This document shows, piece after piece, positions 19,794 to 28,096 of a stretch of DNA of 62,994 nucleotides; position 1 is the stretch's first letter; the number at the start of each line of letters is the position of its first letter. The notes under the pieces were generated by a model. That model was not told the DNA's origin. It did no database searches and saw only the letters and a program-made list of their open reading frames with translations. This stretch comes from Oceanicola sp. (GTDB taxonomy: Bacteria > Pseudomonadota > Alphaproteobacteria > Rhodobacterales > Rhodobacteraceae). The stretch lies in assembly GCA_022447275.1 (NCBI GenBank), contig JAKVBK010000017.1, forward strand, positions 1-62,994, read 5' to 3'. Position numbers and translations under genes: made by a program.

Positions 19794-20381
19794 ATGCGCA
19801 GCGCTGAAATTACACGCAAAACCGCCGAGACAGATATCACGATCTCCCTCGATCTGGATGGCACCGGACGCTATGACAATCAGACGGGCGTTGGCTTTTT
19901 CGATCACATGCTGGATCAGCTGTCGCGCCATGCCCTCATCGATATGACAATCCGCGCCACTGGCGATCTGCACATCGATGATCACCACACCGTCGAAGAT
20001 GTCGGCATTGCGCTGGGCCAGGCGCTGTCCCGCGCCATGGGAGACAAAACCGGCATTCGGCGCTATGGCGCGTGCCTGCTGCCCATGGATGATGCGCTGG
20101 TGCGCTGCGCGTTGGATCTGTCCGGCCGCCCGTTCCTGGTGTGGGATCTTGCTCTGCCAACCCAGAAAATCGGCACATTCGACACCGAGTTGGTGCGAGA
20201 ATTTTTCCAGGCCTTTTCCACCCATGGCGGCATCACACTGCATATTCATCAGTTGGAAGGCATCAACAGCCATCATATCGTCGAAGCCGCGTTCAAGGCT
20301 GTGGCCCGCGCCCTGCGTGACGCCCTGGAAACCGATCCGCGCAAGGCCGATGCCATCCCATCGACCAAGGGCAGCCTGTGA
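19794..20381 (+). CDS. hisB: Imidazoleglycerol-phosphate dehydratase
   Basis: HisB removes water from imidazole glycerol phosphate to give imidazole acetol phosphate in histidine synthesis. The 195-residue protein is the monofunctional form and shows the two metal-binding repeats: [17 protein letters not shown] with [14 protein letters not shown], and the C-terminal [23 protein letters not shown] lies upstream of ATG 19794. hisH starts 3 nt after its stop. Confidence 0.96.
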   Translation: MRSAEITRKTAETDITISLDLDGTGRYDNQTGVGFFDHMLDQLSRHALIDMTIRATGDLHIDDHHTVEDVGIALGQALSRAMGDKTGIRRYGACLLPMDDALVRCALDLSGRPFLVWDLALPTQKIGTFDTELVREFFQAFSTHGGITLHIHQLEGINSHHIVEAAFKAVARALRDALETDPRKADAIPSTKGSL

Positions 20382-20384
20382 GCC

Positions 20385-21023
20385 ATGCGCACGGTTCTGA
20401 TCGACTACGACAGTGGCAATCTGCATTCCGCTGAAAAAGCCTTCCAACGCATGGCGTCCGAAGTGGATGGCGGCAGCGTTCTTGTCACGGATAACCCTGA
20501 AGAAGTCGCCCGCGCTGATCGTATCGTGCTGCCGGGCGATGGGGCCTTTCCATCCTGCCGCGCCGCATTGGCTGCACGCGACGGGCTGCAAGATGCGCTG
20601 ATCGAAGCGGTTGAACACAAGGGGCGACCCTTCATGGGCATCTGCATCGGGATGCAGATGATGTGCACGACCGGCCATGAGTACACTGAAACACCCGGTT
20701 TTGACTGGGTCTCCGGTGAGTGCGTGCATATCGATGCCGCCACCCATGGCCTGAAAGTGCCCCATATGGGCTGGAATGATCTGGTTGTGACCGGCACGCA
20801 CCCCGTTCTCGATGGGATTGGCACGGGCGATCATGCCTATTTCGTGCATGCCTATCACATGCGTGTTGCAAACCCTGCTGATCGTCTGGCCCATGTGGAA
20901 TATGGCGGCGATGTCACGGCGATCGTCGCCCGAGGCACGACGATTGGCACACAATTTCACCCGGAGAAAAGCCAATCTGCCGGACTGCGGATGATCGCCA
21001 ACTTTCTGAAATGGACCCCTTAA
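20385..21023 (+). CDS. hisH: Imidazole glycerol phosphate synthase, glutaminase subunit
   Basis: HisH hydrolyses glutamine and feeds ammonia to HisF. The 212-residue class I amidotransferase has the nucleophile motif GICIGMQMM (Cys85 region) and the His-Glu pair in TQFHPEKSQ near the end. It directly follows hisB. The usual next genes hisA and hisF are not here; a convergent ThiF-like gene follows after 9 bp, so the his cluster is split in this genome. Confidence 0.95.
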   Translation: MRTVLIDYDSGNLHSAEKAFQRMASEVDGGSVLVTDNPEEVARADRIVLPGDGAFPSCRAALAARDGLQDALIEAVEHKGRPFMGICIGMQMMCTTGHEYTETPGFDWVSGECVHIDAATHGLKVPHMGWNDLVVTGTHPVLDGIGTGDHAYFVHAYHMRVANPADRLAHVEYGGDVTAIVARGTTIGTQFHPEKSQSAGLRMIANFLKWTP

Positions 21024-21032
21024 ACCAGAGGG

Positions 21033-22088
21033 TTAGCCCTGAATATGCCCGCAATCCACGCAGCCTTCACGGCGTGAAATGGCAATCTTGCGGGTTTCGC
21101 CCCAAAGCGCGTCATAGATCAACATCTCACCGCGCAGGGGCGCGCCAACGCCCACAATGAGCTTGATCGTTTCTACCGCCATCATGGTGCCGATCACGCC
21201 GGGCAAGGCGGACAACACGCCCCCCTCAGCACAGCTGGGTGCCAGCCCTGGCGCTGCAGGCTCCGGAAAAAGGCAGCGATAGCAGGGCGCCCCATTGGCC
21301 GGATCAAAGACGCTGATTTGGCCTTCCCATTGGCTGAGGGCGCCAGAAACCAAGGGCTTGCCTGCGTCAACACAGGCCCGGTTGACCAAGTAGCGCGTCG
21401 CCGGATCATCACAGCCATCCAGAACAATGTCATAATCCTGAAGTAGCCCATCCACCATCTCCGCGGCGACCGGTCTGTTGTAGGGCCGCACGGTGACATA
21501 GGGATTTTGCGCCTCCATCGCCGCTTGGGCCGAAAACACCTTGGGCTTGCCCAGCATCTCGTCGCGGTGAATGACTTGGCGCTGCAGATTGGAATTGTCG
21601 ACGACGTCATGGTCAATCACGCCGATCGTGCCCACACCTGCAGCAGCCAGATACTGCAGCGCCGGGGAGCCCAGCCCCCCTGCCCCGACAACGAGAACGC
21701 GCGCCTGTTTGAGTTGGCGCTGTCCTGTGCCGCCGATCTCTCGCAGGAAAATATGACGGGCGTAGCGGTCCACCTCGCTGTCCCCCAATGCCGAAGGGGC
21801 TGCCGGCGCCGGTGCCCGCTCCGCTTCCTGCGACAGCGCTTGTTCGCGTATTTTGCCAAGAACGCGGCGATACCCATAGGCCGCAGCGGCCAGTCCCCCC
21901 ATCACCAGCCAAAGCTTGCCGTCGCCACCGGTCGCAATCCGCAGGGGATTGTTCGGTGGAAGGGCCACATTGATCGCCAGAAACGCCACGTAGATTAGCC
22001 CGATCATTTGCCAACGGGCAGAGGTCGGCGCATTCATGAAACGCCCCAGCAGCCAGACGCCGCCACACAAGAAGAGAAACAGCATCAT
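21033..22088 (-). CDS. Membrane-anchored ThiF/MoeB/HesA-family (E1-like) adenylyltransferase
   Basis: Residues ~1-85 contain two or three hydrophobic segments ([46 protein letters not shown]). Residues ~105-351 are an E1-like domain with the ATP loop [17 protein letters not shown], the DNSNLQRQ motif, and two CxxC pairs (CYRC and CVDC) that probably hold zinc. The E1-like domain activates the C-terminus of a small sulfur carrier (MoaD- or ThiS-like) by adenylylation. Ordinary MoeB and ThiF are soluble, so the membrane anchor is notable. It overlaps the stop of dut by 4 nt; the gene order coaBC-dut-thiF-like forms one operon. Confidence 0.82.
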   Translation of the reverse strand: MMLFLFLCGGVWLLGRFMNAPTSARWQMIGLIYVAFLAINVALPPNNPLRIATGGDGKLWLVMGGLAAAAYGYRRVLGKIREQALSQEAERAPAPAAPSALGDSEVDRYARHIFLREIGGTGQRQLKQARVLVVGAGGLGSPALQYLAAAGVGTIGVIDHDVVDNSNLQRQVIHRDEMLGKPKVFSAQAAMEAQNPYVTVRPYNRPVAAEMVDGLLQDYDIVLDGCDDPATRYLVNRACVDAGKPLVSGALSQWEGQISVFDPANGAPCYRCLFPEPAAPGLAPSCAEGGVLSALPGVIGTMMAVETIKLIVGVGAPLRGEMLIYDALWGETRKIAISRREGCVDCGHIQG

Positions 22089-22570
22089 GGTTTTGCATCC
22101 CCCGAAGACACTCCGGTAGAGCCAAAGCCACCGGTGCCGCGCTCCGTCTCGGCAAGATCCTCACTTTGCTCAAAACAGGCTTGGATCACTGGCACCAGCA
22201 CAGCCTGGGCAATCCTGTCCCCATGGGAAATCTGGATCGGGCCGGTGCCAAGGTTGATCAAGATCACCCCAACAGGCCCGCGGTAATCCGCATCGATGGT
22301 GCCCACCCCGTTGACCAGAGCCAAACCCTGTTTTAGCGCGAGGCCGGATCGGGCCCGGATCTGCCATTCATGGCCTTCTGGCAGCGCAACGCGCAGTCCG
22401 GTCGGCACAAGGGCCCGGGCGCCAGGTGCGAGCAATAGCCCTGCCTCGCGCGCTTCGGGGGGAAAGTTTGCGCGCAGGTCTGCGCCAGCGGCTTGCGCCG
22501 TCTCATAGCTGGGCAGCGGGATCGCGGGATCCGCTGTCTCGGTGTACTGCACCAAAACCTTTTGCGTCAT
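22085..22570 (-). CDS. dut: dUTP diphosphatase
   Basis: Dut hydrolyses dUTP to dUMP and diphosphate, keeping uracil out of DNA and supplying dTMP synthesis. The 161-residue protein has the trimeric dUTPase motifs: [42 protein letters not shown] and the C-terminal GFGSTG that closes over the active site. It overlaps coaBC upstream and the ThiF-like gene downstream, both by ATGA. Confidence 0.96.
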   Translation of the reverse strand: MTQKVLVQYTETADPAIPLPSYETAQAAGADLRANFPPEAREAGLLLAPGARALVPTGLRVALPEGHEWQIRARSGLALKQGLALVNGVGTIDADYRGPVGVILINLGTGPIQISHGDRIAQAVLVPVIQACFEQSEDLAETERGTGGFGSTGVSSGDAKP

Positions 22571-23769
22571 GCGCCCAGCGCCTCAGCCATGCGCGCAGCC
22601 AATTGCCGGGCAACCGCGTCCTTGGAGGCGCGCTCCCAAGTCTCGGCCCCGTCTTGGGTGATCAGCGTCACGGCGTTTTCACTGCCGCCCATGATCCCGG
22701 TGCCCGCAGACACATCGTTGGCCACGATCCAGTCACAGCCCTTGCGCGCACGTTTGGCAGTTGCGTGGCTCACCACATCATCTGTCTCTGCGGCAAAGCC
22801 CACTACAAGGCCTGGCCGCCGGTCGGCATCCAGCTGCGCAACCGCTGCCAAAATGTCGGGGTTCATTGTCAAGGTCAGGGTCGGCACATCCCCAGAGCCG
22901 TCTTTCTTCATCTTCGATTCCGCCTGCGAAGCCGTGCGCCAATCGGCAACCGCCGCGGCAAACACCGCAAGATCAGCCGGCAGGGCAGACAGCACGGCAT
23001 CGTGCATCTGCTGCGCAGTTTCCACGGCTACAACTTGCACCCCGTCCGGGGGGGGCACAGTGGCTGGGCCGGTGACAAAGACAACATCAGCCCCAAGATC
23101 GCGCAGGGCCGCAGCAAGCGCCGTGCCTTGCGCCCCGGAGGAGCGATTTGCGATATAGCGCACCGGATCGATCGGCTCATGGGTCGGGCCCGAGGTCACA
23201 ACAACCCGCTTGCCGGTCAAAGGCCCCGAGATCAACGCAGCTTCCACGGCTTGAACGATCTCCGGCACTTCTGCCATGCGACCGGGCCCGAACTCGCCAC
23301 AGGCCATTGGCCCCTCATCTGGGCCCACCACCAAGATGCCATCGCCGCGCAGGGTTGCAAGATTGCGTTGGGTGGCTGGATGCTCCCACATCCGCACATT
23401 CATAGCAGGCACGATCATCACGCGCTTATCGGTGGCCATGAGCAGCGTGGAGGCCAGATCATTGGCGTGGCCACCGGCCATTTTCGCCATGAGATCCGCC
23501 GTCGCAGGCGCCACGACAATCAGGTCTGCCGCGCGGCTAAGCTCGATATGGCCCATCTCTGCTTCATCCGTCAGATCAAACAGATCGCGATAGACTTTCG
23601 AGGCCGCCAATGCGGATGCTGACAAGGGCGTGACGAACTCTTCTGCTGCGCGTGTCAGTACCGGTGTCACCGTTGCGCCCCGTTCGCGCAGCCGGCGGAT
23701 AAGATCGAGGGACTTGAAGGCAGCGATGCCTCCGCCGATTACCAGCAATATGCGTTTGCCATGCAGCAT
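22567..23769 (-). CDS. coaBC: Bifunctional phosphopantothenoylcysteine decarboxylase / phosphopantothenate-cysteine ligase
   Basis: CoaBC performs two consecutive steps of coenzyme A synthesis. The N-terminal flavin decarboxylase half has [31 protein letters not shown] and the active-site Cys in [13 protein letters not shown]. The C-terminal synthetase half begins at ~residue 190 with [20 protein letters not shown] and NRSSGAQG. The start is placed at ATG 23769 (MLHGKRILL) because AAGGG lies upstream; an upstream codon would add ten poorly supported residues. It is the first gene of the coaBC-dut-thiF-like operon. Confidence 0.95.
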   Translation of the reverse strand: MLHGKRILLVIGGGIAAFKSLDLIRRLRERGATVTPVLTRAAEEFVTPLSASALAASKVYRDLFDLTDEAEMGHIELSRAADLIVVAPATADLMAKMAGGHANDLASTLLMATDKRVMIVPAMNVRMWEHPATQRNLATLRGDGILVVGPDEGPMACGEFGPGRMAEVPEIVQAVEAALISGPLTGKRVVVTSGPTHEPIDPVRYIANRSSGAQGTALAAALRDLGADVVFVTGPATVPPPDGVQVVAVETAQQMHDAVLSALPADLAVFAAAVADWRTASQAESKMKKDGSGDVPTLTLTMNPDILAAVAQLDADRRPGLVVGFAAETDDVVSHATAKRARKGCDWIVANDVSAGTGIMGGSENAVTLITQDGAETWERASKDAVARQLAARMAEALGA

Positions 23770-23957
23770 GAAGAGCCCTTTCCCGGCGCGTTGGGCCAAG
23801 CCTAGTGCTGCCCTGCGGCGGGGACAAGGCAGACAACGGAAACACCGCAGAGTTCAGGCCCGTCACCCTGCCCTTTAGGCGAGGTCGCACCGGGCACCCT
23901 TAACCCATTGGCCAAGACGGGGCCGGCGACTGCCATGACTTTTCTTCGCAAACGAAA

Positions 23958-23983
23958 ACGGGCGCGCCCGTTGGCACGCCCGT
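23958..23983 (-). terminator. Terminator of rpoH
   Basis: On the minus strand, ACGGGCG and CGCCCGT arms (ends at 23983 and 23958) are followed by TTTTCGTTTGCG, 35 nt beyond the rpoH stop. The inner sequence contains a second, smaller palindrome. Confidence 0.65.
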
Positions 23984-24017
23984 CGAGAAACTTGGAACGG
24001 TTAACCGCGTGAGCAGT

Positions 24018-24896
24018 TCAGCCCAGAAACTGAAAGACTTCGCGCGACTGCCCTTCGAGGCTTTTGCGCATTTTACCAAAGGCGGCTGCCTCCAACTGGC
24101 GCACACGCTCTTTGGACAGCCCAAGCTCGTTGCCGAGGCTTTCAAGCGTGCGGGGCGCGTCACGCAATTTGCGTTCCGCTATGATAAAACGCTCCCGCTC
24201 GTTGAGCTCATTCATCGCGACGAGAAGCCAGTTGCGCAGCTTGCCCACATCGTGGCTGTGAGCGACCGTTTCGTCGGCCTGCTCGCGATCATCTTCGAGC
24301 GTCTCGATCCACTCGCGCCCTTCCTCATCGGAAGATTGCGTCGCGTTCAAGGAGTAGTCCGAGCCAGACAAGCGCCCTTCCATCATCTCCACATCATGGA
24401 GCGGCACGCCGACCTCGGTAGCAATCATCTGGCGCAACTGATGTCCGTCAAGCTCCTCACCAGCAGAGGCTGCCTCGCGCTCCAGTCGAGCCTGCACGCG
24501 GCGCATGTTGAAAAACAACGACTTCTGAGAGGAGGTGGAACCGGTGCGCACCATCGACCAGTTGCGCATCACGTAATCTTGGATCGACGCCTTGATCCAC
24601 CAGACAGCGTAGGTCGAGAAGCGCACGCCACGGTCTGGGTCAAACTTTTCAGCAGCTTTCATAAGCCCCAGGCTGGCTTCTTGGATCAGGTCATTCATCG
24701 GGGCGCCGTAGCGTTTGAACTTGGCAGCCATGGAAATTGCCAAGCGCATATACGCATTGACGAGGCGGTGCAGGGCCTGTTCATCGCGCTCATCACGCCA
24801 GGCATACGCCAACCTCAGTTCGGTTTCCGCATCGAGCAGTTCGGCCTTCATAGCGCGGCGCGACAATCTCTGATCGTAATTTCCGTCCAGTGCCAT
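24018..24896 (-). CDS. rpoH: RNA polymerase sigma-32 factor, RpoHII type
   Basis: This 292-residue sigma factor directs transcription of heat and oxidative-stress genes. Region 2 contains NAYMRLAISMAAKF and RFSTYAVWWIKASIQDYVMR; the RpoH-specific segment QKSLFFNMRRVQ follows; region 4 ends with the helix-turn-helix SLGNELGLSKERVRQLE. The N-terminus MALDGNYDQRLSRRAMKAE resembles the RpoHII paralogue of Rhodobacter, which is linked to singlet oxygen, rather than RpoHI, though this is from memory of the family. An RpoE-like -35 element lies upstream. Confidence 0.93.
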   Translation of the reverse strand: MALDGNYDQRLSRRAMKAELLDAETELRLAYAWRDERDEQALHRLVNAYMRLAISMAAKFKRYGAPMNDLIQEASLGLMKAAEKFDPDRGVRFSTYAVWWIKASIQDYVMRNWSMVRTGSTSSQKSLFFNMRRVQARLEREAASAGEELDGHQLRQMIATEVGVPLHDVEMMEGRLSGSDYSLNATQSSDEEGREWIETLEDDREQADETVAHSHDVGKLRNWLLVAMNELNERERFIIAERKLRDAPRTLESLGNELGLSKERVRQLEAAAFGKMRKSLEGQSREVFQFLG

Positions 24897-25221
24897 TGTA
24901 GTCTACCCCCGGTCTCGCGGTGCTGCCGTTAACGGCGCCGCAACGTTTGTTGATGTAAGGGGTACGGCTGCTTTCCGAGCGTGGATCAAAACTTTTTTGC
25001 CCGATCGCGTTGTCCACGTATTTTGACGCACTAAATCGCAGAGGTTTTCTTTCGCCCACCGTTGAAAACGATAGAGAAAACCGCGTTTTTAGAACGCTTG
25101 GAAAAAATCGATGTTTTACAGAGCAATGGGTGACCCAGCGTCACATATCATCACAACCCGTGATCATACGGAGCACATCATTTCAATATCCGTGGCTTTC
25201 AAATCCCAGTAGCCTAGCCGC
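24897..25221. other. Intergenic region between divergent rpoH and GST genes
   Basis: 325 bp, AT-richer than its neighbours. It holds the candidate RpoE-like promoter of rpoH on the minus strand and the upstream region of the GST-family gene on the plus strand. No clear ribosome-binding site was seen in front of the GST start and no small gene was supported. Confidence 0.5.
24982..24988 (-). promoter_or_regulatory. Candidate RpoE-type -35 element upstream of rpoH
   Basis: TGATCCA on the minus strand, 86 nt before the rpoH start, matches the -35 hexamer known for the Rhodobacter RpoE (ChrR-controlled) sigma factor. A -10 is less clear: TACCCC follows after a 17-nt spacer. Confidence 0.4.
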
Positions 25222-26094
25222 ATGAACTGGACCCTCGTCATCGGTGACCCCGCCTATTCCAGCTGGTCGTTACGCGCCTGGCTGCTCTTTGATCGTTTCA
25301 ATTTGCCCATGTCTTTGCAGCACGTGTCTTTTGCCGAGCACACCGTCGCAGCGCAAATACCTGACTACTCCCCAGCGCGCACTGTCCCAACGGTGCGCAC
25401 GCCGGAAGGCACAGTCATTTGGGACAGTCTTGCCATTGCCGAGGAACTGGCTACGCGCTTCCCCGCAGCCAACCTGTGGCCTGCAGAGCCTGCCCAGCGC
25501 GCCACCGCACGCGCAGTGACCGCCGAGATGCATAGTGGCTTTTCCGCCTTGCGGACAACCTGCCCGATGAATCTGCGCATGGCCCATATCGGCTTTCCGG
25601 TGCCCGAAGAAGTCAAAGAAGATCTCGCCCGTTTGGAGGTGATATGGGCCCATGCCCGCGCGATGTCTGTCGGCGATGGGCCCTGGCTTTTCGGCGCGTA
25701 TTCGATTGCGGATGCGTTTTTCGCGCCCGTGGCCGCCCGCATTGCCACCTATGACCTCGAACTTGGAGCATCCGCTCAGGCCTATGTCGCGGCTCATCTC
25801 GCTGATCCGGCCTTTCGTCGGTGGCGCGCATTGGGCCTCACGCACGGCCCCGACCTGCCTTGGTATTTCCGTGACTACCCTCAGCGTATGTGGCCCGGAC
25901 CTACCCCGCGCAGCGCCCGCGTCGTATCGGACGGCGTGTCCGAAAACACGGTTTGTCCCTATTCAGGCGGCGCCATTTCCCATTTGATCGAGGTAGAGGG
26001 ACGGATCTTTGGCTTTTGCAATGCCGGGTGCCGCGACAAGACACTTGTGGATCCCGATGCCTTCCCGGCCTTCAGCGCCCTGCTGGCTAAATAA
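25222..26094 (+). CDS. Glutathione S-transferase-family protein with C-terminal cysteine-rich module
   Basis: The first ~215 of 290 residues are a GST: thioredoxin-like domain with DPAYSSWSLRAWLL, the PTV cis-proline turn (ARTVPTVRTPEG) and the IWDSLAIAEELA helix, then the all-helical C-domain (YSIADAFFAPVAARI). After ~residue 235 comes an extra ~50-residue tail with CPYSGGAISHLIEVEG and GFCNAGCRDKTL, three Cys and a His that look like a small metal-binding knuckle of the YHS/TRASH type. The GST half suggests glutathione-dependent conjugation or reduction; the tail suggests metal or sulfur handling. The true substrate is unknown. Confidence 0.8.
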   Translation: MNWTLVIGDPAYSSWSLRAWLLFDRFNLPMSLQHVSFAEHTVAAQIPDYSPARTVPTVRTPEGTVIWDSLAIAEELATRFPAANLWPAEPAQRATARAVTAEMHSGFSALRTTCPMNLRMAHIGFPVPEEVKEDLARLEVIWAHARAMSVGDGPWLFGAYSIADAFFAPVAARIATYDLELGASAQAYVAAHLADPAFRRWRALGLTHGPDLPWYFRDYPQRMWPGPTPRSARVVSDGVSENTVCPYSGGAISHLIEVEGRIFGFCNAGCRDKTLVDPDAFPAFSALLAK

Positions 26095-26757
26095 TACACG
26101 CAACTAGGTTCACCGCTGCCTAGCTTGTTGACATGTCCGCGCGCATGATCGGCCCCGAACGGTCAAAGGTGACCAGAGTGCACCTGTCTATCTGAAGCAA
26201 CGCTTCTGCGCCATCATGAGCGCCACAGACACGCATTCAACAGCATTTTGCATGCAGCGAATTGCGTTTTAACGCTGGACTGCGCTGGTTTGACAAGTTT
26301 CGGATCGCGTTGGCGCAACCTGCCAGCCTTGGCGGGTCGACGATGGTTGGCGCGCCCGTACCTGTCTGCCCGCGCCCAGAAACTGACAACGTCATTTTGC
26401 AGGATTTCAAGCCAGGAGCGACCCGCTGCCAAACCAATCGTCAGAAATCACGGCGTTGCAGCTTCGTCTTTTTTTGATCGGCGATAGAAGACGATTAAAC
26501 GTGACGATATCGACCATTGGCTCTTCACACTACAGGACATGTTTCGACAGTCTCTTGTACTTTGCCTCAACCTTACATATCGGCTAGCAAAGTCACGTAA
26601 CCGCGCTCCGGCCTCAATAATCCAGTCATATGACTGAACACATTGACCGCACGGAGTTGTCGATCAGCGATATGGAAGCAACGAACGAAAACCTTCCTCG
26701 AGCCAGTTACAGTGATCGCCGATATGGCAGTGTTACCTTAAAGCAGACGTGAAGAGT
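26095..26757. other. Low-GC intergenic region without a supported gene
   Basis: 663 bp with lower GC than neighbouring genes and frequent stops in most frames. Short frames on both strands (for example minus 26214-26432) show no recognisable domain and may be remnants of decayed insertions. It contains the palindrome at 26623-26636 and leads into the YrbL-like gene. Confidence 0.4.
26623..26636. promoter_or_regulatory. Perfect 14-bp palindrome CAGTCATATGACTG
   Basis: Located 122 bp upstream of the YrbL-like start. It differs at one base from the inverted repeat at 1770-1783 in front of the type I exporter operon, which makes a shared transcription factor plausible. Confidence 0.4.
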
Positions 26758-27459
26758 ATGCCGCATTCATCGAATTTATCACCTGCCCAAGTTTTCAAGG
26801 TTGAAGATCTTGTGCGCATCGGTGAAGGCGGCAAGCGTGTCGTATATGAACACCCAGATGATCCTTTAAAACTAATCAAGGTCACAAAGCCCCGAGATCC
26901 GGTCACTGAAAATGGATTTCTTGATCGGCTGGCGGATGCGCTCGATTTTGACACGCGTCAGCGTGCTATTTCCAAAGAAATCAAAGAGTATGAGCGCGTC
27001 GTCGCTTTGGAGCGTCGCGGGTTCGGCGTATCGCCGATCGCGCATATGTACGGATACGCAGCAACAGACCGGGGCCCAGCTCTGGTTGTTGAAAAAATCG
27101 CAAGCCATGATGGGAAAATTGCGCAGTCATTACGTCAAATTCTCTCTAAACGCACGCTTGACCTGAACGAACTCAAAGCCCTGAATATATTCGCAAAAAA
27201 ATTGTTTGAGCTTGACGTGAAAGCAAGCGACTTGACGGCAGCGAATATCGTTTTGGGCCACCGATTTACCGATAATCCAAACCCAACTTTGGAAGCGGTA
27301 TTGGTGGATGGTTATGGCGACACACACCTCATTCCCGTCCGCTCGTGGTCTCGGCGTCTAAACGCGCTTAGCAATCACCGCAGGCTTCACCGGATTGCAC
27401 AGTTCCTCGGTCTGCAATGGAACGAGCAAACGCGGTTATTTTCACTCTCTCAAGGGTAA
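26758..27459 (+). CDS. YrbL-like protein, kinase-fold family
   Basis: The protein (~233 residues) resembles E. coli YrbL of the PhoP regulatory network family. It has a glycine-rich opening GEGGKRVVYEHPDDPLKLIK like the kinase P-loop and the following lysine, a central KASDLTAANIVLG like the catalytic loop, and LVDGYGDTHLIPVRSW, which in YrbL aligns with DNIGESTLIPLATW and resembles the metal-binding DxG. The function of YrbL is not established. The gene is AT-richer than its neighbours and is flanked by 600-bp stretches without genes, suggesting acquisition by transfer. GTG 26749 is an alternative start. Confidence 0.7.
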   Translation: MPHSSNLSPAQVFKVEDLVRIGEGGKRVVYEHPDDPLKLIKVTKPRDPVTENGFLDRLADALDFDTRQRAISKEIKEYERVVALERRGFGVSPIAHMYGYAATDRGPALVVEKIASHDGKIAQSLRQILSKRTLDLNELKALNIFAKKLFELDVKASDLTAANIVLGHRFTDNPNPTLEAVLVDGYGDTHLIPVRSWSRRLNALSNHRRLHRIAQFLGLQWNEQTRLFSLSQG

Positions 27460-28096
27460 ACCGCCGACTTTTTTTGCAGCATATCGCGAAGCACTTGCCT
27501 CAGACGCACCGGGACAAGCCATAATTCATCAAAGCCGACAGTACTCATTCCACACCCAACTCTCCCGCTCGATCTTCTTACCGGTGGCTCCCGGAATGAT
27601 CGGCGTTGTATGCGCAGCACCATCAAGGGAACGCACGCCCTGAGACGGGTCAGCAGCATCAAGTAGATGAACAAAATCCTCGCCCCAATGCCTTCAACTT
27701 CTCTGGTTTCAGAGCCCTCTTCCGTACCTGATGATCACAATATGTTTCTTTCAGTCTGTCATGGCCGGAGGGATTGTCGGGGCAAAGTTCCGCACTCGCC
27801 TCAAGGCTCATTTCTCGCAGTCTGCTCTTGCAAAACACATGATTTGCTTCTGCCCAAGACCTTGCTGCAAGTCCCTTGCCTCCGCATCTTGAGCATACAG
27901 TTTCAGCGCTAGCACTCTTTGGGCGACTGCGTCTCTAACGACGCGCAGGCCGACAACTTGTGACACAGCGTATCCCATAGGCAATTGTCGCAACGCACTT
28001 AAATCAGTTGAATAGGGGCAAAAGCCCTGCCTCGCGTTAAGACGCCCTTAACCATGCTGCCGCTTGAGTTGGAATGAAACATTTCCAGGAGGGCTC
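27460..28096. other. Intergenic region without a supported gene
   Basis: 637 bp. Short frames (minus 27450-27674, plus 27667-27912, minus 27808-27993) lack recognisable motifs and convincing ribosome-binding sites. The last ~80 bp contain the comM promoter region and its ribosome-binding site CAGGAGGG. It may hold decayed remnants of transferred DNA. Confidence 0.4.

Noticed and set aside
19455-20975. 506-codon minus-strand frame across hisB and hisH
   Set aside because: Shadow of two certain histidine genes; no domain or ribosome-binding site.
22426-23622. 398-codon plus-strand frame across coaBC
   Set aside because: Shadow of coaBC; low-complexity His/Gly/Arg composition typical of antisense reading.
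24009-24932. 307-codon plus-strand frame across rpoH
   Set aside because: Shadow of rpoH; the sigma-factor motifs on the minus strand are unambiguous.
27450-27993. Short frames on both strands between the YrbL-like gene and comM
   Set aside because: No motifs, no clear ribosome-binding sites; treated as a gene-poor, possibly decayed region.
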